Origin: Bradyrhizobium sp. Arg816
Lineage (GTDB): Bacteria > Pseudomonadota > Alphaproteobacteria > Rhizobiales > Xanthobacteraceae
Direction: 5' to 3'
Assembly (NCBI RefSeq): GCF_029989365.1
Contig: NZ_JAPRAQ010000002.1
Location: 124,001-188,000 of the forward strand
Length of the DNA: 64,000 bases
Shown here: positions 42,617 through 49,929 of the stretch, one piece after another
Layout: every line of letters starts with the position of its first letter
How positions within the stretch are numbered: the first letter of the stretch is position 1
Notes under the pieces: model-generated
Seen by the model: only the letters and a program-made list of their open reading frames with translations
Databases searched by the model: none
What the model was told of the DNA's origin: nothing
Translations under genes and position numbers: made by a program

Positions 42617-42689
42617 TTGCCGTGAGCGGAGCAATCCAGAATCTTTCCACGTTGATGGTCTGGATTGCTTCGCTACGCTCGCAATGACG
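42617..42689. repeat. Dispersed palindromic repeat R1, copy 3
   Basis: The right arm (CTGGATTGCTTCGCTACGCTC) matches the other R1 copies, shown here by its ends CTGGATTGC and CTACGCTCGCAATGACGG. The left arm has changed (GAGCGGAGCAATCCAG). It ends seven bases before the rimO stop codon, at the 3' side of that gene. Confidence 0.85.
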
Positions 42690-42696
42690 GAGCGCC

Positions 42697-44016
42697 TCAG
42701 AACCCAGCGACACTACCGTGCAGATCGTACTGATCCGCGCGCTCGATCTTCGCGGTGACGATCTCGCCGACGCGCAACGGGCGGCGGCTGGAGAGATAGA
42801 CCGCGCCGTCGATCTCCGGCGCGTCGGCCTTGGAGCGGCCTTTTGAAACCGTCGGGCCGACCTCGTCGATGATGATCTGCTGGCGCGTGCCGACCTTGCG
42901 CTTCAGCCGGCGCGCGGAGATCTTCTGCTGGCGGGCCATCAGCGCGTTGTAGCGCTCCTGCTTGATCTCTTCGGGCACGGGGTTCTCGATCGCATTCGAC
43001 GTCGCACCGGCAACCGGCTCGTATTTGAAGCAGCCGAGGCGATCGATCTCGGCCTCATCCAGCCAGTCGAGCAGATAGGCGAAATCGGCATCGGTCTCGC
43101 CGGGGAAGCCGACGATGAAGGTCGAACGCAAAGCGAGATCGGGACATTCCTCGCGCCAGCGCTTGATCCGCGCCAGCGTCTTGTCCTGTGCTGCGGGGCG
43201 CTTCATCGCCTTCAGCACCTCGGGGCTCGCATGCTGGAACGGGATGTCGAGATAGGGCAGCACCTTGCCCTCGTTCATCAGCGCGATGACTTCGTCGACA
43301 TGCGGGTAGGGGTAGACATATTGCAACCGGACCCAGGCGCCGAGTTCGCCGAGCTCGCGCGCGAGGTCGAGGAATTTGGCGCGGACCTGGCGATCCTTCC
43401 ACGGGCTCTCGGCGTATTTGAGATCGACGCCGTAGGCCGAGGTGTCCTGCGAGATCACCAGCAATTCCTTGACGCCGGCGCCGACGAGGCGCTCGGCCTC
43501 GCGCAACACGTCATTGGCCGGACGCGAGACGAGATCACCGCGCAGCTTCGGGATGATGCAGAAAGTGCAGCGGTTGTTGCAGCCCTCGGAGATCTTCAGA
43601 TAGGCGTAGTGGCGCGGCGTCAGCTTGATGCCCTGCGGCGGCACCAAATCGAGATGCGGATTGTGGGCGGGCGGCAGCGCGCGGTGCACGGCGTCCAGCA
43701 CGCTCTCATATTGCTGCGGGCCGGTGATGGAGAGCACGCCGGGATAGGCCTGCTCGATCTGCTCGGGTTCCGCGCCCATGCAACCTGTTACGATCACCCT
43801 GCCGTTCTCGGCCATGGCCTCGCCGATCGCCGAAAGCGATTCCTGCTTGGCGCTGTCGAGGAAGCCGCACGTATTGACGATGACGATGTCGGCCCCGTCA
43901 TGCTTGCGGGCGAGCTCGTAACCTTCCGCGCGCAGGCGCGTGATGATGCGCTCGGAATCCACCAATGCCTTGGGACAACCAAGTGATGTGAAAGATATAC
44001 GCGGCGCTCTATCCAT
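42697..44016 (-). CDS. rimO: Ribosomal protein S12 methylthiotransferase RimO
   Basis: RimO methylthiolates the conserved aspartate of ribosomal protein S12. The 439-aa protein has the N-terminal MTTase domain with three cluster cysteines (C14 in [13 protein letters not shown]50 in [15 protein letters not shown]79 in VTGCMGAEP), the radical-SAM CxxxCxxC at 146-153 (CNNRCTFC) and a C-terminal TRAM domain ([13 protein letters not shown] ... [18 protein letters not shown]). The ATG at 44016 follows a CAGG; an ATG seven codons upstream has no binding site. Confidence 0.96.
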   Translation of the reverse strand: MDRAPRISFTSLGCPKALVDSERIITRLRAEGYELARKHDGADIVIVNTCGFLDSAKQESLSAIGEAMAENGRVIVTGCMGAEPEQIEQAYPGVLSITGPQQYESVLDAVHRALPPAHNPHLDLVPPQGIKLTPRHYAYLKISEGCNNRCTFCIIPKLRGDLVSRPANDVLREAERLVGAGVKELLVISQDTSAYGVDLKYAESPWKDRQVRAKFLDLARELGELGAWVRLQYVYPYPHVDEVIALMNEGKVLPYLDIPFQHASPEVLKAMKRPAAQDKTLARIKRWREECPDLALRSTFIVGFPGETDADFAYLLDWLDEAEIDRLGCFKYEPVAGATSNAIENPVPEEIKQERYNALMARQQKISARRLKRKVGTRQQIIIDEVGPTVSKGRSKADAPEIDGAVYLSSRRPLRVGEIVTAKIERADQYDLHGSVAGF

Positions 44017-44209
44017 GTAATCGCCTGGACCCTGCATCTGAATTGTTCGGATATGCGATCCAACTAATTGATCCGATGGGAAAATTCAACCGTCACGCAG
44101 GAAGATATGGACCGATTGAACGTTTTTTTGATCGGCTGAAAGCTGGTTCCGATCGAGCTCACCGAAGCGATGAAGGATGCGCTCTACCGGCCGTGCTGGT
44201 TGGAGGCCT

Positions 44210-44278
44210 GCTTAATACCCACAAACGGTACAGGAGCGGACATCCGCCAGCCAACGCGATGGGCCACATCCGGACGTT
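44210..44278. repeat. 69-bp imperfect direct repeat, left copy
   Basis: GCTTAATACCCACAAACGG ... AGCGGACATCCGCCAGCCAACG ... CGGACGTT aligns base for base with 44969-45037 at roughly three quarters identity and identical length. Shared cores are AGAGCGGA-like AGGAGCGGA and GCCAGCCAACGC. The two copies bracket the hypothetical gene at 44303-44830. Confidence 0.75.
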
Positions 44279-44302
44279 GCGGTGAGCGTCGAGAAGTTGT
44301 AG

Positions 44303-44830
44303 GTGCATCAGTCGCCAACCAAGTTAAATCAACGAATGCGCTCCGACGATCAGCCAAATCCCACGGATGAGTTCGATCTGCTCTACACCCGTGGCGTGGC
44401 TGGATGGAGTGACTTGTACGTTGTGGCCCGCAACACTCAGATCGCTGTAGGCATCACGCACGTCGCGTCAGACCCGATAGCAGAACTGTCCGAACTATGT
44501 TGCAGGCTCTTACGAGGGGAGCCTCAGTGCATGGCCCGACTGCTTGACGAGCCCGGCGCAACCATACTTGCGGCATCCATTTATCCAGCTCAAAAGCACA
44601 TAGCTCACATTGAATTTTGGTCCTGCCGAAGCTGGGATGATTCCCCTCCATGCGGAACGTCGATTTTGAGCGCGGACGTCAAAGTTCGGCAATTCGTGGG
44701 TTTGGTATACCGCCAATTTGAGAAAGTGCGATGGCTCTACGAAGAGCCAAGTTATCAAAAGAGAGGTGACCAGTTTCCACATGTCGCATTTGAAACGCTA
44801 CAGCGATTGTGGATGGATTCATCGCGTTAG
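44303..44830 (+). CDS. Orphan hypothetical protein (175 aa)
   Basis: The frame starts at a GTG (44303); an ATG at 44336 is an alternative. The protein is soluble with segments such as DLYVVARNTQIAVGITHVAS, LCCRLLRGEPQCMARLLDEPGATILAAS and VRQFVGLVYRQFEKVRWLYEEPSY. No family was recognised. Size, mixed charge and isolation in a lower-GC island recall immunity or effector-associated orphans, but no partner is visible. Codon use looks less GC-biased than in neighbours, suggesting transfer. Confidence 0.55.
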   Translation: MHQSPTKLNQRMRSDDQPNPTDEFDLLYTRGVAGWSDLYVVARNTQIAVGITHVASDPIAELSELCCRLLRGEPQCMARLLDEPGATILAASIYPAQKHIAHIEFWSCRSWDDSPPCGTSILSADVKVRQFVGLVYRQFEKVRWLYEEPSYQKRGDQFPHVAFETLQRLWMDSSR

Positions 44831-44968
44831 CGGCTCGGATTGAGCACGTGAGTTCTGCTTCGTGTCCGAAAGCCGACTCTCGCTTTAATGAGTACATGCC
44901 CTAATTGGCGAGCGTGTGCGGCGAGTCGAATGCACCAGTGCCTAGGGACTGATCCTGATTGGGTGGGT

Positions 44969-45037
44969 GCTTAACACCCGTAAGCGACACAAGAGCGGAT
45001 ATCTGCCAGCCAACGCCGTCGGCCAAAGGCGGACATT
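44969..45037. repeat. 69-bp imperfect direct repeat, right copy
   Basis: This is the partner of 44210-44278: GCTTAACACCCGTAAGCG ... AGAGCGGATATCTGCCAGCCAACG ... CGGACATT. It lies 52 bases before the next small gene. No inverted ends or target duplications were found. Confidence 0.75.
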
Positions 45038-45089
45038 TTAACTAAGCATGTGGTACCGCTCTGTCAGCTGAGCGAGCTGCGAGCAGAAA

Positions 45090-45434
45090 ATGGATATTGC
45101 CAAGAAGGTAATCACAAGACTCCCGCTGGAGGAGCTGTGGAACGAAAAAGGCAATCTGAACGCAGAATGTGTCGCAACGGGGCTGAATGCAGCGGACGTA
45201 ACAGAAATGATAAAGGCAGGAGCGACTTTCGTCGTTGCTGACGTTGGGCTGCCGCCGCGCTGGATAGATCCAGCAAATCGCTTTGAGTTCTGGAAAACTG
45301 AGGTGAAGCCTCGACTTGCAGAATCCGATGAACCCGTTTTCCTTAAGCGTTTCCCCGGGGAGTATTGCTATTTCGCTTCGAAATGGCGACTTGCTGACAA
45401 GCTTTCGCTGATTGTACTTGAAAGACACCACTGA
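45090..45434 (+). CDS. Orphan hypothetical protein (114 aa)
   Basis: The protein starts MDIAKKVITRLPLEELWNEKG. It contains ATGLNAADVTEMIKAGATFVVADVGLPPRWIDP and ends LSLIVLERHH. It is soluble with no signal peptide and has a compact alpha/beta composition, consistent with a small immunity or adaptor-like protein, but no family was recognised. It is followed after 49 bases by the DUF7660-like gene on the same strand. Confidence 0.55.
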   Translation: MDIAKKVITRLPLEELWNEKGNLNAECVATGLNAADVTEMIKAGATFVVADVGLPPRWIDPANRFEFWKTEVKPRLAESDEPVFLKRFPGEYCYFASKWRLADKLSLIVLERHH

Positions 45435-45483
45435 CCGGCAGTGGTAGCCAAAACAGTCGCGCTACAATGATCTGGAGGTAATA

Positions 45484-45780
45484 GTGGTCCACGATCTGAT
45501 CGCCGCGGCCGAGAGAGTCGCTGACGAGCGAGCATTCATTCGGCTCTTGCAACTGATGGCGCTGGACTGGGAAGATCAGCGGCAAAGGGAGTTGGTGAAG
45601 CCATCGTCACCATACTCAGCCGGAGCAAACGGCTGGGAAAGCGGCTCGATTGGACAATTCTTGGAGTCCGCAGCAGCTTGGGCCGAGGCCGCGTCGCCCG
45701 CCGCTAACTCTGGGCCAGACGTATCTGATGCTTGGCGTCGCGCGGCAATGATTATGGTCGCTGGAGCATTCTATGAATGA
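45484..45780 (+). CDS. DUF7660-like small protein (98 aa)
   Basis: A strong GGAGG five bases before the GTG at 45484 fixes the start. The protein reads ADERAFIRLLQLMALDWED, then NGWESGSIGQFLESAAAWAEAA, and ends MIMVAGAFYE. This matches the helix-W-E-N-x-FLEA-W pattern and terminal A-x-x-YE of the DUF7660 family as recalled. Members often occur in polymorphic-toxin immunity neighbourhoods. A UUCG-loop terminator follows. Confidence 0.6.
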   Translation: MVHDLIAAAERVADERAFIRLLQLMALDWEDQRQRELVKPSSPYSAGANGWESGSIGQFLESAAAWAEAASPAANSGPDVSDAWRRAAMIMVAGAFYE

Positions 45781-45836
45781 CAATCCAAAAGCCGATACCT
45801 CGCGTTAGTGAGTACACGTTGATGGTTCGGATGACA

Positions 45837-45860
45837 GCCGCCTTCGGGCGGCATTTTCTT
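45837..45860 (+). terminator. Intrinsic terminator with UUCG tetraloop
   Basis: GCCGCC (45837-45842) and GGCGGC (45847-45852) form a perfect stem closed by TTCG, followed by ATTTTCTTT. It lies 57 bases after the DUF7660-like gene and closes the orphan island before nasT. Confidence 0.85.
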
Positions 45861-46062
45861 TGGGAGTGGGCGGCCCCAAAGTTTACATTCCTTGTCTCAG
45901 GCGCACCCGAGCGACACGAAGCTGACCTTGGGCGCAGCCGTCTGATCCATATCCAAATCTGCCTGATTGACAGGCCTGAGCTAGTCCCAATTGCCCATAA
46001 TTACAACCCTTTGCATCGCCCTCCGGCATGCTATGGATGAATCGCCGGGTGGTGAGTGAGCT

Positions 46063-46653
46063 ATGAGCGCCGAACAGTCGCCTAAAATCGTGATTGTCGA
46101 CGAGAGCCCGATCCGGGCCGCGATCCTCGAGGAGGGGTTGCGGGAGGCCGGATTCACGCAGGTGGTCCATATCCGCGAGATGCAGAGCCTGCTCGCCCGT
46201 ATTTATGCGGTGGACCCTGATATCATCCTGATCGATCTGGAAAACCCCAGCCGCGACGTGCTTGAGGCGATGTTCCAGGTCAGCCGCGCCGTGAAGCGGC
46301 CGATCGCGATGTTCGTGGACCAGAGCGATTCAGCCTCGATCCAGGCGTCCGTGGAGGCGGGCGTATCCGCCTACATCGTCGACGGGTTGAAGAAGGAGCG
46401 CATCAAGCCGATCCTCGACCTCTGCGTGTCCCGCTTCAACGCCTTCGCCAAACTCCAGGAGGAGCTGGAACGCACCAAGTCGCAGCTCGAGGACCGCAAG
46501 ATCATCGAAAAGGCCAAGGGAATTTTGATGAAGGTCAAGGGCCTCACCGAGGACGAGGCCTACGTGCTGCTGCGCTCCACGGCGATGCGCGAGAAGAAGA
46601 AAATCGGCGAGATCGCGCAGTCGATCATCACCGCGTCGGAGATGCTGAAATGA
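46063..46653 (+). CDS. nasT: NasT, ANTAR-domain antiterminator of nitrate assimilation
   Basis: The 196-aa protein has an N-terminal receiver-like domain (KIVIVDESPIRAAILEEGL, phospho-site position D58 in DIILIDLEN), a linking coiled coil (LQEELERTKSQLEDRK) and a C-terminal ANTAR RNA-binding domain (IIEKAKGILMKVKGLTEDEAYVLLRSTAM). NasT binds stem-loops in leader mRNAs of nitrate assimilation genes and prevents termination; without nitrate, NasS holds it inactive. In Bradyrhizobium NasST also affects denitrification genes. Its stop overlaps the nasS ATG. Confidence 0.95.
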   Translation: MSAEQSPKIVIVDESPIRAAILEEGLREAGFTQVVHIREMQSLLARIYAVDPDIILIDLENPSRDVLEAMFQVSRAVKRPIAMFVDQSDSASIQASVEAGVSAYIVDGLKKERIKPILDLCVSRFNAFAKLQEELERTKSQLEDRKIIEKAKGILMKVKGLTEDEAYVLLRSTAMREKKKIGEIAQSIITASEMLK

Positions 46654-47813
46654 CCGCTCCCCTCCGCATCGGGTTCATCCCGCTGGTCGACGCCGCCGCC
46701 CTGATCGTCGCCGTCGACAAGGGCTTTGCCGCCGCCGAAGGGCTCGAGGTCGAACTGGTGCGCGAGGTCTCCTGGTCCAACGTCCGTGACAAGCTCAATA
46801 TCGGCCTGTTCGACGCCGCGCATCTGCTGGCGCCGGTGGCGATCGCGTCCTCGCTCGGGCTCGGCCACGTCAAGGTGCCGATCGCGGCGCCCTTCAACCT
46901 CGGTATCAACGGCAACGCGATCACGGTCTCGCCGGCGCTGCATGCCGCGCTGATGGAGGAGATCGACGGTGACCGCTTCGATCCGCTTGTCACGGCGAAA
47001 GCGCTGGCGAAGGTCGTCGCGAAACGGCGCAAGCTAGGTGCCGATCCGCTGACCTTCGGCATGACCTTCCCGTTCTCGACCCACAATTACCAGCTGCGGT
47101 TCTGGATGGCGGCGGCCGGCGTCGATCCGGACGAGGATGTGCGCCTCGTGGTGCTGCCGCCGCCCTACATGGTCGATAGCCTCGCCAATGGCCATGTCGA
47201 TGCGTTCTGTGTCGGCGCGCCCTGGAATTCGGTCGCAGTCGATCTCGGCATCGGCCACATCCTGCATTTCGTCTCCGACATTCTCGTGCGCGCGGCAGAG
47301 AAGGTGCTGGCGGTTCGCCAGGTCTGGGCCGACAAGCATCCGGATGTGGTGGCAGCGCTGGTGCGCGCGGCCGTGAAGGGCGCCGCGTTCATCGAGGACC
47401 CCGCGAACCTATCTGAGGCGGCGCGGATCCTGGCGCAGCCGGAACGGATCGGCGTCGATGCCGAAGTCATCCAGCGAACCCTCACCGGGCGCCTGAAGAT
47501 TTCTCCCGACGGCACCCTCCGCGAGAGCGGCCGCTATCTCCTGGTCGGACGCGAAGGGGCAGGGCGCCCCGATCCGGTCCAGGCGGCCTGGCTCTATGCG
47601 CAGATGGTGCGCTGGGGGCAAACGGCGTTGACGCCTGACGGCGTCAAGACCGCGATGGCCGTGTTCAGGCCGGACCTCTACGACGCAGCCCTCGGTCAGC
47701 AATCGCCCGCTGAAGCTCCCGCGGCGTTCGGGGCATTTGCGGGCCCGGCCTTCGATCCCGGCAACATCCGGGGGCATCTGGAGGCCTTCGAGGTCGGACG
47801 CTGGAAGGCCTGA
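46650..47813 (+). CDS. nasS: NasS, nitrate/nitrite-sensing NrtA-like protein
   Basis: The 387-aa protein of the NrtA/CmpA periplasmic-binding fold has no signal peptide (MTAPLRIGFIPLVDAAALIV), as expected for the cytoplasmic sensor. FGMTFPFSTHNYQLRFWMAAAG and VLPPPYMVDSLANGHVDAFCVGAPWNSVAVD are typical of the nitrate-binding pocket region. NasS sequesters NasT when nitrate and nitrite are absent. It is coupled to nasT by ATGA, and nirA with a structured leader lies directly downstream. Confidence 0.94.
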   Translation: MTAPLRIGFIPLVDAAALIVAVDKGFAAAEGLEVELVREVSWSNVRDKLNIGLFDAAHLLAPVAIASSLGLGHVKVPIAAPFNLGINGNAITVSPALHAALMEEIDGDRFDPLVTAKALAKVVAKRRKLGADPLTFGMTFPFSTHNYQLRFWMAAAGVDPDEDVRLVVLPPPYMVDSLANGHVDAFCVGAPWNSVAVDLGIGHILHFVSDILVRAAEKVLAVRQVWADKHPDVVAALVRAAVKGAAFIEDPANLSEAARILAQPERIGVDAEVIQRTLTGRLKISPDGTLRESGRYLLVGREGAGRPDPVQAAWLYAQMVRWGQTALTPDGVKTAMAVFRPDLYDAALGQQSPAEAPAAFGAFAGPAFDPGNIRGHLEAFEVGRWKA

Positions 47814-47959
47814 TTCGGCCTCTGCATCGTTTTTGGGCGGAAGAGACCATCGGCTAAATTTTGAGCCGCCTGCTCGAATTTCATAAGAGTTCCGGACCGG
47901 GATTTGCCGAGTGTGTCTGCAACCAACTGAAATCAAAGCAATTTTCATTTCATCGAAGC

Positions 47960-47975
47960 TGGCACGCAACTTGTA
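47960..47975 (+). promoter_or_regulatory. Predicted sigma-54 promoter upstream of nirA
   Basis: TGGCACG, four bases, then TTGTA matches the -24/-12 consensus TGGCACG-N4-TTGCA except for GT instead of GC at -12. It lies 172 bases before the nirA ATG. A start site near 47985 would give an mRNA leader of about 160 nt. NtrC-type activation under nitrogen limitation would fit nitrite assimilation; no clear NtrC site was identified. Confidence 0.65.
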
Positions 47976-47984
47976 TGTTGCAGT

Positions 47985-48147
47985 GCGGCCAGCTTGTCAC
48001 AGACGCCTGCTGAGCCAAGTCCCGCAGCAACGAAGCTGACCGGACCGTTGGGTGCGCAGCCGGCTTCTTGAGCCAGCCGAGTTCCTCGCGGGTCGCGCAA
48101 TTTTCCGTCGATGCCACCCGGTGGCCGCAGGAGCTTCGTTACCGACC
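47985..48147 (+). promoter_or_regulatory. Structured nirA leader, candidate NasT target
   Basis: A hairpin with stem CAGC/GCTG (48025-48028, 48035-48038) closes a six-base loop AACGAA, which has A at loop position 1 and G at position 4, as in ANTAR-recognised hexaloops. An outer GTCC/GGAC pair (48019-48022, 48042-48045) extends it. Further hairpins follow (GGCT/AGCC near 48063-48076; CGCG-GGT-CGCG before CAATTTT near 48092-48107) that could form a terminator. The second hexaloop of the usual pair was not confidently found. Confidence 0.45.
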
Positions 48148-49929
48148 ATGAAAATCGATACGCTCTCAGTCGACTTTTCCGACGAGCAGAAACGCTATCT
48201 CGAAGGCTTCACGACCGGTTTGCAGATCAGCCGGGTCGGTCGCGGTCTCGGCGGCAGCGCCGGCAAGGCCAATGCCGAGCCCACCGGCCCCGACGCCGTC
48301 CACATCAAGGCGCAGGACAAGGTCATCGCCGCCGGCAAGAAGCTCGCCGACCAGGAGAAGTTCAAGCGCGACGAGCATCCCTTCGATGCCTATCCGCGAT
48401 TGCGGCAGCAGGCGCTCGACAACGCGCCGCCGAGCCCGGCGGACAATTTCCGCTGGCGCTATTACGGCATCTTCTACGTCGCGCCGACGCAGGACTCCTA
48501 CATGTGCCGGCTGCGCATCCCGAACGGCATCATGAAGCACTGGCAGCTGTCCGGCCTTGCCGATCTCGCCGACGATCTCTGCGGCCCGTACAGCCACGTC
48601 ACGACGCGCGCCAATCTCCAGCTCCGCGAGATCCCGCCGAAGAACGCAATCAAGCTGATCGAGGGCATCCAGGACCTCGGCCTGTGCTCACGCGGCTCCG
48701 GCGCCGACAACATCCGCAACGTGACGGGGACGCCGACGGCCGGAATCGATCCGCAGGAGCTGATCGACACGCGTCCCTTTGCGCGGGAGTGGCACCACCA
48801 CATCCTCAACGATCGCTCGCTCTACGGCCTGCCGCGCAAGTTCAACGTCGCCTTCGACGGCGCCGGCAGGATCGCGGTCCTGGAGGAAACCAACGACATC
48901 GCGTTCACCGCGTTCGAGGTGAAGGATGGATTTGGCGTCGAGCCCGGAATCTGGTTCCGCCTCGGCCTCGGCGGCATCACCGGCCACAAGGACTTTGCAA
49001 AATACTCCAACATCATCGTCAAGCCGGAGCAGGCCACCGCCGTCGCCGACGCCATCGTGCGCGTGTTCATGGATCACGGTGACCGCACCAACCGCAACAA
49101 GGCGCGTTTGAAATACGTGCTCGATGCCATGGGCCATGACGGTTTCCTTAAACTCGTCGAGGAGCGGCTGAAGACGCCGTTTACGCGCGTGCCGGAAGAG
49201 GCGTTTCTTCCGCGGCCAGCCGCGGACCGCATGGCGCATATCGGCGTGCACAAGCAGAAGCAGGACGGCTTGAACTGGATCGGCGTCTCGCTGACGCTCG
49301 GCAAGGTCAGCTGCGATCAGATGCGGGGTCTGGCCAAAGTGGCGCGGGACCTCGGCGATGGCGAGATCCGCCTGACCGTCTGGCAGAACCTGCTGATATC
49401 GGGCGTGCGCAACGAGAATGTCGAGCTCGCCATCGCTGCGATCAAGCAGATCGGGCTCGCGGTCGAGGCCTCGCACATCCGCGCCGGCCTGATCGCCTGC
49501 ACCGGCAGTGCAGGCTGCCGTTTCGCGGCTTCCAATACCAAGCGCAATGCTGCCGAGATCGGTGACTGGTGCGAGCCGCGCGTCGCCATGGACAAGCCGG
49601 TCAACATCCACGTCACCGGCTGCCATCATTCCTGCGCGCAGCATTACATCAGCGACATCGGCCTGATCGGAGCACGCGTGCCGATCAACGACGAAGACAC
49701 GGTGGAGGGCTATCACCTCTTCACTGGCGGCGGGTTCGGCCCTGACGCCGACGTCGGGCAGGAGGTCTATCACGACCTCAAGGCCGAAGACGCGCCGAAG
49801 ACGGTCGAGGGACTGCTCAAGGCCTATATCGCCCACCGCTCGTCGCCCGACGAGACCTTCCTGTCCTTTGCGCGCCGCCATGACGGCGAAACGCTGCGCA
49901 AGCTTGCCGATGCACAGGTGTCCGCATGA
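48148..49929 (+). CDS. nirA: Assimilatory nitrite reductase NirA (siroheme, 4Fe-4S)
   Basis: The 593-aa protein reduces nitrite to ammonium. The four cysteines that bind the 4Fe-4S/siroheme centre are visible as CTGSAGC (C451, C457) and CHHSC (C492, C496). The two NirA/CysI half-domains are recognisable (MCRLRIPNGIMKHWQLSGLADLADDLCG; TTRANLQLREIPPKN; GVSLTLGKVSCDQMRGLAKVA). Fold and length fit the ferredoxin-dependent nitrite reductase subgroup. The ATG overlaps nothing upstream, but its stop overlaps the start of the flavoprotein gene (ATGA), implying a stoichiometric partner. The sigma-54 site and NasTS immediately upstream indicate control by nitrogen status and nitrate. Confidence 0.93.
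   Translation: MKIDTLSVDFSDEQKRYLEGFTTGLQISRVGRGLGGSAGKANAEPTGPDAVHIKAQDKVIAAGKKLADQEKFKRDEHPFDAYPRLRQQALDNAPPSPADNFRWRYYGIFYVAPTQDSYMCRLRIPNGIMKHWQLSGLADLADDLCGPYSHVTTRANLQLREIPPKNAIKLIEGIQDLGLCSRGSGADNIRNVTGTPTAGIDPQELIDTRPFAREWHHHILNDRSLYGLPRKFNVAFDGAGRIAVLEETNDIAFTAFEVKDGFGVEPGIWFRLGLGGITGHKDFAKYSNIIVKPEQATAVADAIVRVFMDHGDRTNRNKARLKYVLDAMGHDGFLKLVEERLKTPFTRVPEEAFLPRPAADRMAHIGVHKQKQDGLNWIGVSLTLGKVSCDQMRGLAKVARDLGDGEIRLTVWQNLLISGVRNENVELAIAAIKQIGLAVEASHIRAGLIACTGSAGCRFAASNTKRNAAEIGDWCEPRVAMDKPVNIHVTGCHHSCAQHYISDIGLIGARVPINDEDTVEGYHLFTGGGFGPDADVGQEVYHDLKAEDAPKTVEGLLKAYIAHRSSPDETFLSFARRHDGETLRKLADAQVSA

Noticed and set aside
44107..44302. Possible decayed gene (MDRLNVFLIG, then KLVPIELTEAMKDAL after a stop)
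   Set aside because: The pieces are reminiscent of a phage-type protein end, but a stop separates them and the match is too short to support a call.
45777..46040. 87-codon frame after the DUF7660-like gene
   Set aside because: It contains the UUCG-loop terminator and has no binding site, so it is not coding.
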